From: Macquaria australasica
Taxonomy: Eukaryota > Chordata > Actinopteri > Centrarchiformes > Percichthyidae
Length of the DNA stretch: 64,000 nucleotides
Assembly (NCBI GenBank): GCA_005408345.1
Contig: SEMN01000161.1
Span: 806,001 to 870,000 of the forward strand
Direction: 5' to 3'
Shown here: piece by piece, positions 26,509 to 37,940 of the stretch
How the letters are laid out: every line of letters begins with the position of its first letter
Numbering within the stretch: position 1 is the stretch's first letter
Made by a program: the position numbers and the translations under genes
The notes under the pieces: generated by a model
The model's input: the letters and a program-made list of their open reading frames with translations, nothing else
The model's database searches: none
What the model was told of the DNA's origin: nothing

Positions 26509-26545
26509 CGTGTCCTTACCTCCTAAGGGAGCCCTCTCGTTCCAT
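13994..26545 (-). CDS. prr5: PRR5 / Protor-1, mTORC2 subunit, nine coding exons
   Basis: PRR5 binds Rictor in mTOR complex 2 and supports phosphorylation of SGK1 in the cytoplasm. Coding exons in transcript order: 26545-26520, 23613-23431, 22647-22567, 21476-21370, 19499-19408, 19285-19145, 15398-15254, 15094-14798, 14352-13994. All junction phases agree (1431 nt, 476 residues; human isoform 388). The conserved HbrB-like region covers roughly residues 60-255. Recognisable blocks are GTQQRRAGANATWNS, VRQLLKTELGSFFTEYLQ, GKEPSVRQLALLHFRN and the LESLIQKVVSPYLGT stretch. KNPVVRSKSYN and GIRRHSVCEMTSC follow, and the protein ends RQSVA (human RQSVV). These favour PRR5 over PRR5L. The extra length is in Ser/Thr/Pro-rich sequence after the SEMTSC-like block. 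Which teleost paralogue (a or b) is not resolved. The short first coding exon (MEREGSLR) is the least certain part. Confidence 0.93.
15456..15535. repeat. (GAAA)n microsatellite in prr5 intron
   Basis: This is about 80 bp of AAAG tetranucleotide. On the sense strand it is a (TTTC)n pyrimidine tract lying about 60 nt upstream of the acceptor of the exon that starts at 15398. Confidence 0.95.
19056..19141. repeat. (GT)n microsatellite touching a prr5 5' splice site
   Basis: About 43 units. In sense orientation the donor of the exon ending at 19145 reads CTGCAG|gtacacacac and continues as a CA repeat. Confidence 0.95.
19350..19405. repeat. (GT)n microsatellite touching a second prr5 5' splice site
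   Basis: About 28 units. In sense orientation the donor after 19408 reads GTACAG|gtacacacac. Confidence 0.95.
20016..20529. mobile_element. fold-back element with 91-bp near-perfect arms, prr5 intron
   Basis: The left arm (20016-20106) and right arm (20439-20529) are inverted copies with about one mismatch, for example GATGCTAAGTTAACCCTTG against CAAGGGTTAACTTAGCATC. The 332-bp loop contains a short (GT)n run at about 20359-20384. No ORF and no clear target duplication were seen. Near identity of the arms suggests recent insertion or ongoing arm correction. Confidence 0.8.
20890..21290. repeat. dispersed fish repeat with GTTAGCATGCTA motifs
   Basis: The first part (CTGAAATATCTCAACAACTA and neighbours) reappears inverted at about 30080-30225. 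The second part (GCTAATTAGCAAATG, GTTAGCATGCTAA) resembles 52200-52435. It is old and non-coding. Confidence 0.55.
21501..21532. repeat. (AC)n microsatellite in prr5 intron
   Basis: About 16 units, upstream of the exon 21476-21370 on the sense strand. Confidence 0.9.
24335..24384. repeat. (GT)n microsatellite
   Basis: About 25 units in the first large coding-side prr5 intron. It is followed at 24475-24550 by degenerate GGTTAG/TTTAGG-rich sequence that only superficially resembles telomere repeats. Confidence 0.9.
24651..24753. repeat. (AT)n then (GT)n compound microsatellite
   Basis: About 39 AT units to 24728, then a (GT)n run to 24753. It could form a cruciform. Confidence 0.95.
24935..24961. 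repeat. (AC)n microsatellite
   Basis: About 13 units in a prr5 intron. Confidence 0.85.
25745..25806. repeat. (GT)n microsatellite
   Basis: About 31 units. A shorter (AC)n run lies nearby at 25889-25911. Confidence 0.95.
26412..26506. repeat. (GT)n microsatellite just downstream of the prr5 start-exon donor
   Basis: About 47 units. On the sense strand it begins about 13 nt after the donor at 26520 (gtaaggacacgcacgc, then CA repeats). Confidence 0.95.
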
Positions 26546-26582
26546 GTTAGCCTTGACAGACAGCTGCGACCTAGCGACCGCC
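26546..26582 (-). other. prr5: prr5 5' UTR part of the start-codon exon
   Basis: An acceptor (ttgcag) precedes 26582. The 37 nt between it and the ATG at 26545 are untranslated. The exon ends at 26520 with AG|gtaagg, phase 2, matching the acceptor at 23613. Confidence 0.55.
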
Positions 26583-27557
26583 CTGCAACCACCACCAACG
26601 AATCAGCATCTGAAAAATGGAAACAAGCAGAATTACTAAAATAACTAAATTATCACCTGACATAACAAGCTTAATGTGTTTTTATTGAGTTAATTTTAAT
26701 GTTATTAGTCGTTAATGTCATTAGTAACACCTGTGCTTTTCCTACTATGACAAGTCAAGTCAAAACAAGTGAAAAAGGTCTATGACATGTGCAACCTAGG
26801 AGAAAATCAACATCTTGATTACTGTAGCTTGGAAGACTTTTTGCATGAAAGGATATACCATTAAGAATAATAGTGTAAAAGTTAAACCACAAACGTCTAC
26901 CTGATTATCAGCATCATCATACATTAAATGTAATATAGCTATAAAATAATACAACTGTTGGTGTGTTATCAGTATTAAACTCCATCAGCTGCCTCCATCT
27001 TTACAAAGAACAAGATTTATACAGGTACACACTCTCATGGAACTGAGGGTATTTTACTACTATGTGTTACTGCTCATCAAGGGCTACATGCCCAATTTTA
27101 TTTTCATAACAAGTGAGAAAAAGTGAGTTTTGGACGAGCCATTTTCACTTGTGAAAGACTTAAGTTGCATTGTACAGTTTCAGAGCTGAAATGTTCTAAC
27201 TTTGGCGACTCCCAGTGAAAGCATCAACACACAGACAACAGAGTTTTCACTGAGATTGTCTCATTTTTGCCCTCACTATGATGCTTTAATTGCACAAAAC
27301 ATTTACAACATTTTTATAGCAGTGAGTGAGTTTATAGTCTCAACATACACGGCTCGATTCAGGCCAGGGCTGTTGTTGCATGTCATACCCCTCTTTTTCT
27401 GTCCCTACATTTCCTGTCTGTATATCTTTTGGCACTATTAACTAAAGGCAAACTGCCCAAATAATAACAAATATATAAAAAACATGAGAAGCTGCAATGT
27501 GCTCTGTAACTGTTGCATTAAAATACTACAGTACAAAGTCAGACAGATGCAGTCAAC

Positions 27558-27740
27558 TCACAGACAGACAGACAGACAGACAAACAGGTGTCTCTACTCA
27601 GCGTCTAGCTAACAAGACACAGTATTCTAATCAAATTACAGCAAAGTGGTTGAGACAGATATTTGATCCCCACCACGAACTCAAATGCCCCTACTCACTC
27701 ACTCACACACTCTTACACACACACACACACACACACACAG
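27558..27740. repeat. (CAGA)n and (AC)n short microsatellites
   Basis: A run of CAGACAGACAGA near 27560-27582 and an (AC)n run near 27714-27740, in the prr5 5' intron. Confidence 0.75.
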
Positions 27741-29385
27741 ATAGAATGACACATATATCAGGTAGGTTTGTAGTACAGGGCCAAACAGGATAAAGCTGAG
27801 GCTTCCTCACTGTCTTAACCAAAACAACACTTTTGCTCTTCATTTTCTTTGCTCTGCAACATTAAAGTGTCAGTGAATTACTTCACAGTTCCAGTGATGG
27901 TTTTATACTTTTGGTTGCAAAGCGTGCATGCAAGCAACGTTACATCACTCAAAGCTTTGCATCATTAAAACTGTTTTATTTTAAAATGCACTGTGGGTGG
28001 GGTTCAGGTATGAGGGCCCTGGTGAAGTTGAGGTCATGATCGGGGTAATCATAGTCTGTTTAGATGAAAAGTGTAATGTGTCTGCTTGGCTAGTAATGAC
28101 TCTCCGGTGGTTCTGGCTTTACTTCCTGGAAATGATATTTGTCGCTATGCAATATAAACCATGACCTGCTGTTGCCTGGCTGCTACATTCATACTCATAT
28201 CCTGGAGTATGTATTTATTTCATTTTTATTATCTAGTTTTCTTTGCGATTTTGCTGTGAAGCACATTTGCGTTGATCAAAGTGCTCTCGACATAAATTCA
28301 TTGAAATAATGTGCTCTGGATATACATTTACTTGACCTCACACATGAAACAGATTTTAACCTTCTATTCGAATCAGGACTCTGCAGAAGAAGAAGCTGAT
28401 TTGAGACCAGTAAGGCAACACTTTCAAGAAACATGTGGTGGTTAAAAAAGTGAATGCTTCTATAGCCATACCTTTGTCTAGCTGGATGTCTGTGGCTCAC
28501 TGTGGCTCTGGTAAATCACACTTGGAAATGTCTTTGGATTGAATGACACACATGCAGCGTGGCTTAATCGTGGTGCTGCAAGTCCTGCCGCCTGTCTCTG
28601 ACCATTTTTAAGTGTAATGCCTTGCTTAAGGGCTCTTAAACTGTAGTTAACATGGATTGAGGTTATGGGAGCAAGAGAGTTTTTCTCATTCAGCGTGAAA
28701 CCAGCGTGCTCCCACTCATTTAAAATCCTGACTTCTCTGTGTAAAAAACCTCTCCTCCTCCTCCCTCTCTCTCAGCAGCAGACCGTTAACATTCTAAGTA
28801 GATATCAGGGACTCCACTGCTGAAAATTAACACCCAGAATCTGCTTCAAACGGAGCACACAACACGCACACGCACACACACACACACACCACACCATTCT
28901 GCAGCCTGGCAGCACAACAGGAAAATTACCACCCTGCACCAGACAAGTGCGTAAGTAAGTGTTTGCTGTGTCTTGCAGCAGGTTTGTCTGCTCTACCAGC
29001 CTCTGGCAGAAAACCAAACCACAAGTTGGACGTCCTGCTGTGCAAATCATTGGTGTCTGTTTTCAAGAGTACCCTGACAACAGTCTTCAAGTCTGCCTCT
29101 TGTCTACCTGAGGGCGGCTAGTGTGCAATACACCTTCAATTTATGCAATGCACAGAAATCCTGGAGTATGATGCATGAAGATAGCCATTACATCAATAAA
29201 ATACTAATCCTATACAGACTTAAAATGGAAGAAGTATTAGGTTACTTTTAGGGATTTAAGGCATAAACGATTCTTTTAGTTTATAGTTTTGCTATGTATT
29301 CTTCTATCAGTATAAAACTGACGAGAGGACAGTTGCTTTTCTCAAGTTTGGACTGAGTTGATCGATTTTCATACACTATACTCAC

Positions 29386-29660
29386 TTTTTCTGAAGTCTT
29401 CCTCGCTCCCTTTAATAGCAAGTGTTGTCTATGTTAAAATCCAGCAAGAAAGGCCAGAAATAACTCCTGTTTTTGCTGTGAAGGCTGCGGGTCTGCACGG
29501 TGGTAAGTAGCCCACGGTCGCGGCTCTTTGGCGCAGATTAACAGCGCCGCGATGGCAGCGCAAGTTCTCCCGAAAAAAGAGATGTGGACCTGTCGGCGCG
29601 GCTTTCAGCGCTCTCCGCCAGCGTCAGAGAGCGAGGGAGGAAGTGAGAAGACGCGTGAAG
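29386..29660 (-). promoter_or_regulatory. prr5: prr5 CpG-rich promoter and non-coding first exon (putative)
   Basis: This is a local GC- and CpG-rich patch (about 29500-29660) in an AT-rich region. On the minus strand it leads to a strong donor, AAAAA|gtgagt, ending the exon at 29386. The putative exon has no ATG on the sense strand, as expected for a leader that splices to the acceptor at 26582. The transcription start is unknown. A (GT)n(GA)n tract lies immediately upstream at 29662-29716. Confidence 0.5.
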
Positions 29661-29661
29661 C

Positions 29662-29664
29662 TGT

Positions 29665-29716
<52 letters not shown>
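29662..29716. repeat. (GT)n(GA)n compound microsatellite upstream of prr5
   Basis: A GT run to about 29688 continues as a GA run. On the prr5 strand this is (TC)n(AC)n just upstream of the CpG patch, a typical position for a promoter-proximal pyrimidine tract. Confidence 0.9.
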
Positions 29717-29719
<3 letters not shown>

Positions 29720-30017
29720 TGACAGAATGACGGTGTATGTGTGCGTAGCCTGCATGAGGCTTTGTGTGTGCAGGGGTCGGTGGGTGAGAGATGGAAAGTG
29801 TTTGTGGTTTAGTGTGGGAGTGGGAGTGTAAACGTATATGATAACACGCATAACAGTTGAAAAGATACAGATAAAAAGCAAAGAATAAAGAGAGAAAATC
29901 TTTTTTTTTTCTACATAGTTTTCCAATAGGATACTTTGTCGTTCTCATTCACGTGTTACTCCATATTGTTATTCCACTACTGCTACTTTTGTCTATGAAC
30001 ATATGACACCCAATGCC

Positions 30018-30230
30018 AGAGGTGTAAAGCAGCTAAGTACATTTACTCAAACACTGAAGTACAATTTTGAGGTACTTGAAATCACCAAAGTCAGCAGGAT
30101 TCATCCTCTGTGGACCATGAATGTGCAACATTTCAAGGCAATTCATCCAGTAGTTGCTGAGATATTTCAGTCTGGGCCAAAGAGGTGGACTGACCCCGCA
30201 GACTGACACTGCCATGCCTAGAACGAAGCC
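30018..30230. repeat. chimeric repeat: MITE fragment joined to another dispersed repeat
   Basis: 30018-30078 matches the left end of the element at 10729 (GCTAAGTACATTTACTCAA, GAGGTACTTG). From about 30080 the sequence switches to an inverted copy of the 20890 repeat (GTAGTTGCTGAGATATTTCA). The join is abrupt. Confidence 0.55.
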
Positions 30231-30239
30231 GCTATCATG

Positions 30240-30516
30240 GCTACAAAGAAAGGAAGAAAGAACAAATGAAAGAGTGTCCTCCTCAATTCAAACTCCTGCC
30301 TGAACGTGACTTTTAGTGCAGATTAGAGGCAGCTTTGTCAGCAGGTGGAAAACATTGGGAGTCTTTGTTGTCAGCAGATTGGACTCCCATCATGTTTAAT
30401 TCATAGTGAAATAATTCATAGCCAAACCAATACAACAGCGGCCCACTCAAAATCACTGGACATTACACTGAGTGCTTTTATTGCCAGCAGAGAAGGCCAC
30501 TCAGCAGATAAACTGG

Positions 30517-30555
<39 letters not shown>

Positions 30556-33500
30556 GTGTGTGTGTGTGTGTGTTTTCACTTCAGAGCCAACTCACATTAA
30601 CTGCACACAGTATCTAATGTACAGAACACTACATTAACCACAGAGCTCACTGTGTCCTATCAGACAAACTGCCCTCTGTCTGCAGAGACGGCATAAATAT
30701 GCAACTGTACTCTGTTACTGATGCAGTGCATCACACACACACACACACACACACACATGCTACACTGCCCCTTCCACTGTAATAAGGAACAGGTTTGTAA
30801 TAGCAAAGTCTACTGGTCAAGGCCAGATTGTATCTTAAAGGTTCTCAGGACCATAAAACAACACACACACACACACACACACAAGCACCTGGAAAAATAC
30901 AGCTCACCCAGAGTTCACTAATCACATAACATTATATAAACAGAGTGTTACTATTGTCTCTGTCTGCGCACACAAACACACACACTGTATTTTGGCATTA
31001 CAGATACAATAGACATGCTCACAAAAACACAAACACATATTTAATGCAGACTGGCACGCAATACGCCACATATCAATCAGTTTCTAGACTCTGAGGATGT
31101 GTGTGTGTGTGTGTTTGATCAACCACATGTGGCCACCTAAAACCTGCAGTAAATGAGTGATGTGAGTTTTTCTTGCAGTTAGCGATGTGTTTGTTTTGGG
31201 ACATCCTCTCACCCTTTTGACATGAAGAGAAACCTGCTTACAACTAGTGTGGACATGTGTGTGTGTGTGTGTTTGCGGGTGTGTGTGTGTATTTGGATAA
31301 TGTGTATCTGTGTGCGCAAGTGTGTACTGTATCTTGATATCAGGAAATACAGGATGAACCTGCACTCCCTCTGTTACTGAACACTCCATCATCTTGAACA
31401 TGAGTCATTTATTCTGTAATTTATTCAATGATAGTTAGCTAAAACCAATTTTTAGTTGAGATACTTTAATATTATGCCTTTTATTAGCCTAATTGTTGGA
31501 ATTTCAAACTTTGGATACAATCCATTTCTTGCTATACTTTCATGGCAAGAGCACAAAGTTAAAGGTTAGCCCCAATAGTGGAAAAGACAGTTAATTTGAA
31601 TTCTGATGCTCATTTATTTCAGCAGTTAAAAGTGGCAGCAAAACTGCTTTTATGTTTCTCTTTCACAGCCTCTTTCTGACAATCTGCACTTTTACAGCAC
31701 ACTTTGAAGTTGAGTTTAACAAGGAAGCTGTAGGTTCAAAAACCACAAAACACGCTGTAAGAGTGTACAAGCCCGTACATGATAATATGAGATGCATTTT
31801 GTTTGTTTCCGTAATAGAAAAGCTTTTTCAGTGTAATATCATTAGATAATCAATCGTGGATGTTTGGGGTCATTAAAAAAAATCCTGCATAGTTCCTTAT
31901 AAGTGTGAAACCTGTAAGCTAATATCAGGATGAGTTGTTCTCAGTCTCCCTGGTTTTGCTTTTCATTTCGTCTCCTACACACACCTCTCACTCTCTAAAA
32001 ACTTTAATTTCATATGATTTCATATGGTGAGGGGCTTCCCTTTCCTGGTTACCGTTGCCATGGAAAGTGAATTGAAAAATTGTAAAAAATAAAAATACAA
32101 AAAATACAAAAAAAAGAGAAAACAATTTCAATTACAATTTCTGTAATTTTACAATGTTCTGCAAGTCAAATTCCATGTCTTTTTTGATCTACTCAAATGT
32201 TCAAACCAGATCACTATAACTGCATTTTCAAGAGCTGGACAGTTTTCTTTCATCATGCGTACACCTGAACTCACTTCTCAATATATATATATTGAAGTCA
32301 TTCGAGGACCTGATGCTCTGACTGACGTCTTTTTCCACTGAGGGAGCAGGTACAGATTCAGTGCCTTGCTCAAAGACACTGGCAGGACAACGTGTTCTTA
32401 AACTGGTGACCTTTTGGATGCTGGACTGATTCAATCTTTATAGAGACACACATTGTTTGTTTGTGTTCAGCTACACTCCATCTCCTCCAGTCTATTTAAA
32501 ACACACAAACACACAAACTCACATTAGGCTGACGCAAACAAACACACACACACAGCAGGGAACATGGTCACAACCACATGTGGACAGGAAAAGCACTTAA
32601 ATCACAGGTGGACACGCACTTTTACCAAAAATGTACTGAAATACTCATGTACACAGACAAATGCACACACACTCTGCCCGCAGACGAACTGGTGCACCAT
32701 TTAAAACTCGGTGCCATGTTAATGTGGGCTGTGTAAACAGACGAGGGGAGAAAAGCTGCTCTCTAGCCAAAGGAAACAGCAGCAGGAACCTGTAATGACT
32801 TCACTCAGGAGTCTACATCACCCAGCGCAAACCTGCAGCCTCTGCTTACACAGCTACACGATTACACTAAACACGGCAAGGTTGCAACATCATCACTACA
32901 GCATAGTGGAAGGATGGGATTTTCCTTCAAATTACTCCAACACTGCAGACATTCAGGTCATTATTCTTTCTTTTCTGTGTTTTACGTTGAAACATGGAGA
33001 GGGACGTGTCTTATGGCAATGTCAGAACCAAATAAAAATGATCTAACCAAATATTTTCACAATAAAATGCACTTAATCTTAAAATAAAAGAACATTTTAC
33101 TCCCTTAGATGCACAAGCTACATCTCAGTTCTTTCAGAACTTCAAAATATTTATGTTATTCATCTGATCCTTCTTATCTCATTCTTTGTGATTATAGCAG
33201 AACAGCCGGTAATGACTTTTATGTCGGTTCAACACCTCAGAGTGATTTAGAAAAAGAGAAAATACCAAAGTTTTGTCGGACTGGTTCAGAAGTTGAGACT
33301 ACAAAAGAACAACAGCCCTGCCTTCCTTAACCCACCACCAGTGCTGCTGAGGAACCACTGAGCACAGCCAGTACTAACCTGTATTTACCCAGAGCACAAG
33401 TCAGTATAAGTGTTCCACTTCAGTAGCATCCTGGTCCACACTGGTCACAGTCCAGCTGCAGTTAAAGGTTAAATGCTTCATTCAAGGGCAGCTGGAAAGC

Positions 33501-33798
33501 AACCAATATACTATTGAGTAAATGAGTAAGAATAAAAAAGAAGGGGATCTATTTACTTTGGATGTCACAAATTTCTATTAAAAGATATCAAAGTACATGA
33601 TTTCCATTACATTTGAGGAACATATGGGACTTGGGAATAGAAGGCACAGATTAAATTTTAGCGGGATATGGGGTTTTTTGCCATCAGATGATCATTTGAA
33701 AGCCACAACTATACAAACTATCAGAGACAGACACTTGATTCCAAATCCTAAGGGTGTGTTTGCAGAGACAAGAAATGCAAGGGGGACCACTGTTTAGT

Positions 33799-33835
<37 letters not shown>

Positions 33836-35860
33836 CCTTCATATGGAAACTCTCACTCAGCTAAAAAGGTTATGTAATAGGTATTTATCTACGTTTATAT
33901 ATATTAGAACAATCAGTGGTTGGTCCCGCCACTGCAATAACAACCAGTTCAGACACGGGTGTAGTGAATTAACTTACAGTGGAGACATTTAAAAGTTACA
34001 CTGACAAAATCACATGGCAGGCTATTTGGACTATTACATATGTTTGTGTAGTAGTGTTAAACAGTGATATATCATTGTCAAATTAATTGTCATATGTTGA
34101 TTTAAAGACTACACTTCCCATAAACACTGTCTTTTGTCCATAGCTTGGATTTCTCCGTACTGTTTGTTTTGCTGAAGGGGAAGTCATTTAATCTACTGTT
34201 TCTTTTATTTGCTCCTTCATCCGACATTGTGAGAAAGTCTGAAAACTTTTAACTCTGGTTAAAGCTGGAAGAACAGCGAGCACTTCCTGTTTTGCAGGGT
34301 TTCCAAGTTTGACCTGGTTGCACCATGTGTAAAAAGTAATGGTGTAACATTAGAGATGCTGACTTGCTATCTGGGGTCCCTGTGGTTCAGATAGGTCACA
34401 AAAATATTTCTAAAAAAAAAGCTTGCTTTTCATAGATAAGTAATTTAGCTCAAAGCACCACTGTGTCTATGTACAGCTTAACAAAGTTCAGTTAACTGTT
34501 ATATGCTACATAAACCTGACAGTAACTGTTAATTGCTTGAATTAGTCGTTTCACTGTGTTCAGTACACCATTTGACAGAATTAGAGCTGTTGTGGCGGTT
34601 GACTGGTGATAATTAGTGACTACAAGCAGTTTCAGATTGTGTCATTCTTGAACCACAGGTCTCTACAGTGTGAAGTCAGGATACCAATCTTCTCGGCCAT
34701 GCTTTTCTGTGCGTTGACAGTAATTATAAACATGCTTCAAAAGTAATATGACTTACTAATGCTAAAATACTACACATTACAAAGACACATAAAAACATAA
34801 ACAGTAGACAAAAGATCAAACTCAAAGCTTCTAATTTTCTGTCTTTTTCTAAATAGTCTGAATGTCAAGATAAGACGTTTTCTATGCGTACGTAGATTCA
34901 TAGAGGAAAATGGTTTCTACAGTTTATTCTTGTAACATTTACATACACTGAAGCATAGAACAGGCTGTTCTTTCCGTCTGCAGTCTGTGCATTTGTACCT
35001 TCTCCCACACACATGACATCTGAAGACCCCCCCTTCTCTCTCTCTCTCACTCTCTCTCTCTCTCTCTCTCACAGTGTCCTTTCATTTCATTCTGCCACAG
35101 AAAAAAAGGGCCACTCTCATGTAAGTCTACTAATTGGTCACGACAACAGGATGAATAGATGGAGGTGACACGTATGGTACACACACACAAAACCTTTTAA
35201 AGCTGATTTTCCAGTTTAATTCACATCCTGTTTATTTCATCTCTCCTCTTTAACTTTAACTAACTAAATTTGCTCAATTACTTTTTTTATTCCCATTCAT
35301 GTGGTTTCTGCAGTGATCTTACATCTCCTCAAGTAATCTTTTAATAATAGACCTCTGTCGACTAAGGACCAGGTATGATTTCTTTGTCTTCAGTGCTCCA
35401 TTAAGTGCTCAGTGGTGCTTGGACTGACTGTTACTTAATTACTCACCTCTGTTTCTGGTATGAGCAAGGTCGTTCTTGTCCTCGGGCCACAGTGAAGGGT
35501 AACTCCCAAATTTCAAAAACAGGACCCTAAATGTTGGTGGTTTCCTGCAAGATTGGGAAATAAAAAAAAAATAAAAAAAAGGGAATATCCGTACATGAAT
35601 CAGAAAGGCATCATACTATTATCAGTTGTAGTCACAGTCAAAATGTACCAGCATGTGGTGGGTGATAATTGTTTCTCACTCTGTCTGCTTTGTGGAAAAG
35701 TTCACACATTCAAAAACATAAGAACTATTAATTGCACGTATCTGGATGTGTTCATTTGGCGTGTACACAAATGTAAAGAAGCCAAATAAGTGTGGGAGAT
35801 CTGTGTTGAAGGGGGGAATGTGAGACCTTGTAAATTCATGGTGTAAACAGCTTATATATA
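30240..35860. other. intergenic region, no gene recognised
   Basis: It holds microsatellites: (CT)n/(GT)n at about 30520-30572, (AC)n at 30733-30757, 30861-30882 and 33802-33832, and (CT)n at about 35036-35071. It also holds a decayed fish repeat near 32330-32430 (GTGCCTTGCTCAAAGACAC). Longer open frames (for example 33597-33797 +, 32795-33046 +) match no family I know and lack splice context. Confidence 0.5.

Positions 35861-35865
<5 letters not shown>

Positions 35866-35948
<83 letters not shown>
35866..35948. repeat. (TG)n microsatellite
   Basis: About 41 units, intergenic. Confidence 0.95.
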
Positions 35949-35950
<2 letters not shown>

Positions 35951-36221
35951 GTTGTGGGTTTGGTTTCCCCTCATGGCTGTCACATTGTATTATAGTCCTC
36001 TCTGATCTTTACACTCCAATGAATCTAATAGAACAGAGAAGCACTTATATTCATAAAAATAAAAAACAACATTGTGGTTATGTTCTGTGGGATTATAATG
36101 GAAGTTTGTTGGTTCCTCAAGCACGACCAGAACAGCAACAACGTGAGAAGTCGTACCTCTACATCTTGTGTGAGTTCACCTGTAAACCCGGTTCACATAG
36201 GCTGAAAAACCAACACTGCAC

Positions 36222-36498
36222 CTACACTGCAAAAAAAAGGAGAGAGACAATTTTAGGAAAGTATTGTGTTTTATATTCAGGCTTATCAAGTTTATTACAG
36301 TCCTAAATATCTTCCTGCAATTTCTTTGTAAAGCCTGGGAGGAAAAGTTTCATTCTTCAAGGTAACAAAATTCAGAACAAATGACTTAATATTTAGGAGC
36401 ATTAAGATCACTTGACGAAGTATCTTCTGCCAAGTTTGACAAGGATCAATGCAGATTAAAATCCCAATCCCAAAGCGTGTGATTTTTTTGCAGTGCAG
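36222..36498. mobile_element. short MITE with CACTGCAAAAA ends
   Basis: The left end is CACTGCAAAAAA and the right end is its inverse TTTTTTTGCAGTG. The interval is about 275 bp and non-coding. The termini are of a type common in fish hAT-like MITEs (from memory). No 8-bp target duplication is evident. Confidence 0.5.
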
Positions 36499-36499
36499 T

Positions 36500-37940
36500 A
36501 TTCATATCATAGCAGGAAAACTGCATGATGGAAATTTATTGTTATAATGTACCGGTAAGTCTCATTTTCCTTCCTCCCTCCCTTCCTCGGGCCTCTTTTT
36601 TTTTTCTCTGGGCTGACCATGTTATTTTCATTGTATCCATGGTGATAGATAGTAAGCACAGATTCACACCTCACAACGAGCTGTTTCCTGATTGGCACTG
36701 AAGCAAGACGCTGTTTAATATGGTCTGGATAACAGGAAGGCGGCCAGTATATACAGTAAATCCTGCAGGTTATACAGTTAATAAAGATAAGTGCTGCGGC
36801 CGTGTGGAGAGGACAGGTACTGCAACAAAAAGGGGAACTTGGGTTAAGTCTTAATTTTGCTCAGAGATAAGACAAAGCTGTCTGTCTTGATGTGATATGA
36901 TGGGGTAGTGTCTAACATTTGGGGTAAAGCTTAGTTATTCTGATACTATATCAGGTCTACTGAAAATGCTGACAAAATTAATTTAAGTGAGTAAAAATGC
37001 AGGTGATGTGATAACCATGGTCAAGATTAAACATTTGGTTGACCACAGTTGAACTTGTGATATCCTGTTAAAACATCCGTTGTGCTCAATACAGTCTGAC
37101 TGAGCCATTTCTACCACTTGGTTTAAGTATGTTAGTTACAGAAACATTTCTCGTGGTATTCTGCATCTATTTAGTGAGTTTTTTTGTTTTTTTTTTGATG
37201 CATTTAAGCTTCAGAGAGTCTTTGTAATAATTTTCTAAAAACATGCTTAACCTATCAGTTGAAGGCTTAAAACTTTACTATTTGCCACTGCCGGTTATTA
37301 AATTAAACTTGAAACTATTTATGGATATCTTACACTGCACTGTATTTTTTTATTCTTCCGTTTCTTCTGATTTATTCTATCTTAGCTTATTTTAAACTTT
37401 AACTTTCTTTGAAATCCTGTTTGTCTTTTTATATTGCCTTGTGTTTCTTTTATACCTTGTTCTAATGCCATTTACTGTATGATGTTGAATTTTTTACCAA
37501 AACCAAACATTTCCATTGAATATAACATTTTCTGATGATAAACTGTTTTCATTTACATACGTTTAATATTATTCCATTATATGACATTTCAACCATTTGG
37601 TATAGATAATGGATGGATGGATATATGACATTTCAACCATTTGTTAGGGCCTCTTAATAATAATACTTTTTTAAAAAAGGGTTAACATAAAGGTCTTGAA
37701 AAGTCTCCAAACACATCTCAAGATCATGAAACTTTATCAGTGCTGTGCTCTTACAGCTTTGACCATTTGTCCATGTCATTGTGTGCCTGTCTGTCCATCT
37801 GTGTTTTACTGAAGTTGTTCTGGTTCATCGTGACCCACAGGCCTGTTAAGAAGATAATGTATTGTGGATATCAAAACATAAACAGCAGAGAGACATGATT
37901 TCATTTCATTCCCATCTTCATACTGATTTAAAGTCCAGTC
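36500..37940. other. AT-rich intergenic DNA, no gene seen
   Basis: Nothing was recognised beyond a small direct duplication near 37582-37645 (ATGACATTTCAACCATTTG twice, separated by a GGAT run). Confidence 0.45.

Noticed and set aside
33597..33797. 66-codon plus-strand frame in the intergenic region
   Set aside because: It starts with ATG but has no family resemblance, no splice context and AT-rich composition like its surroundings.
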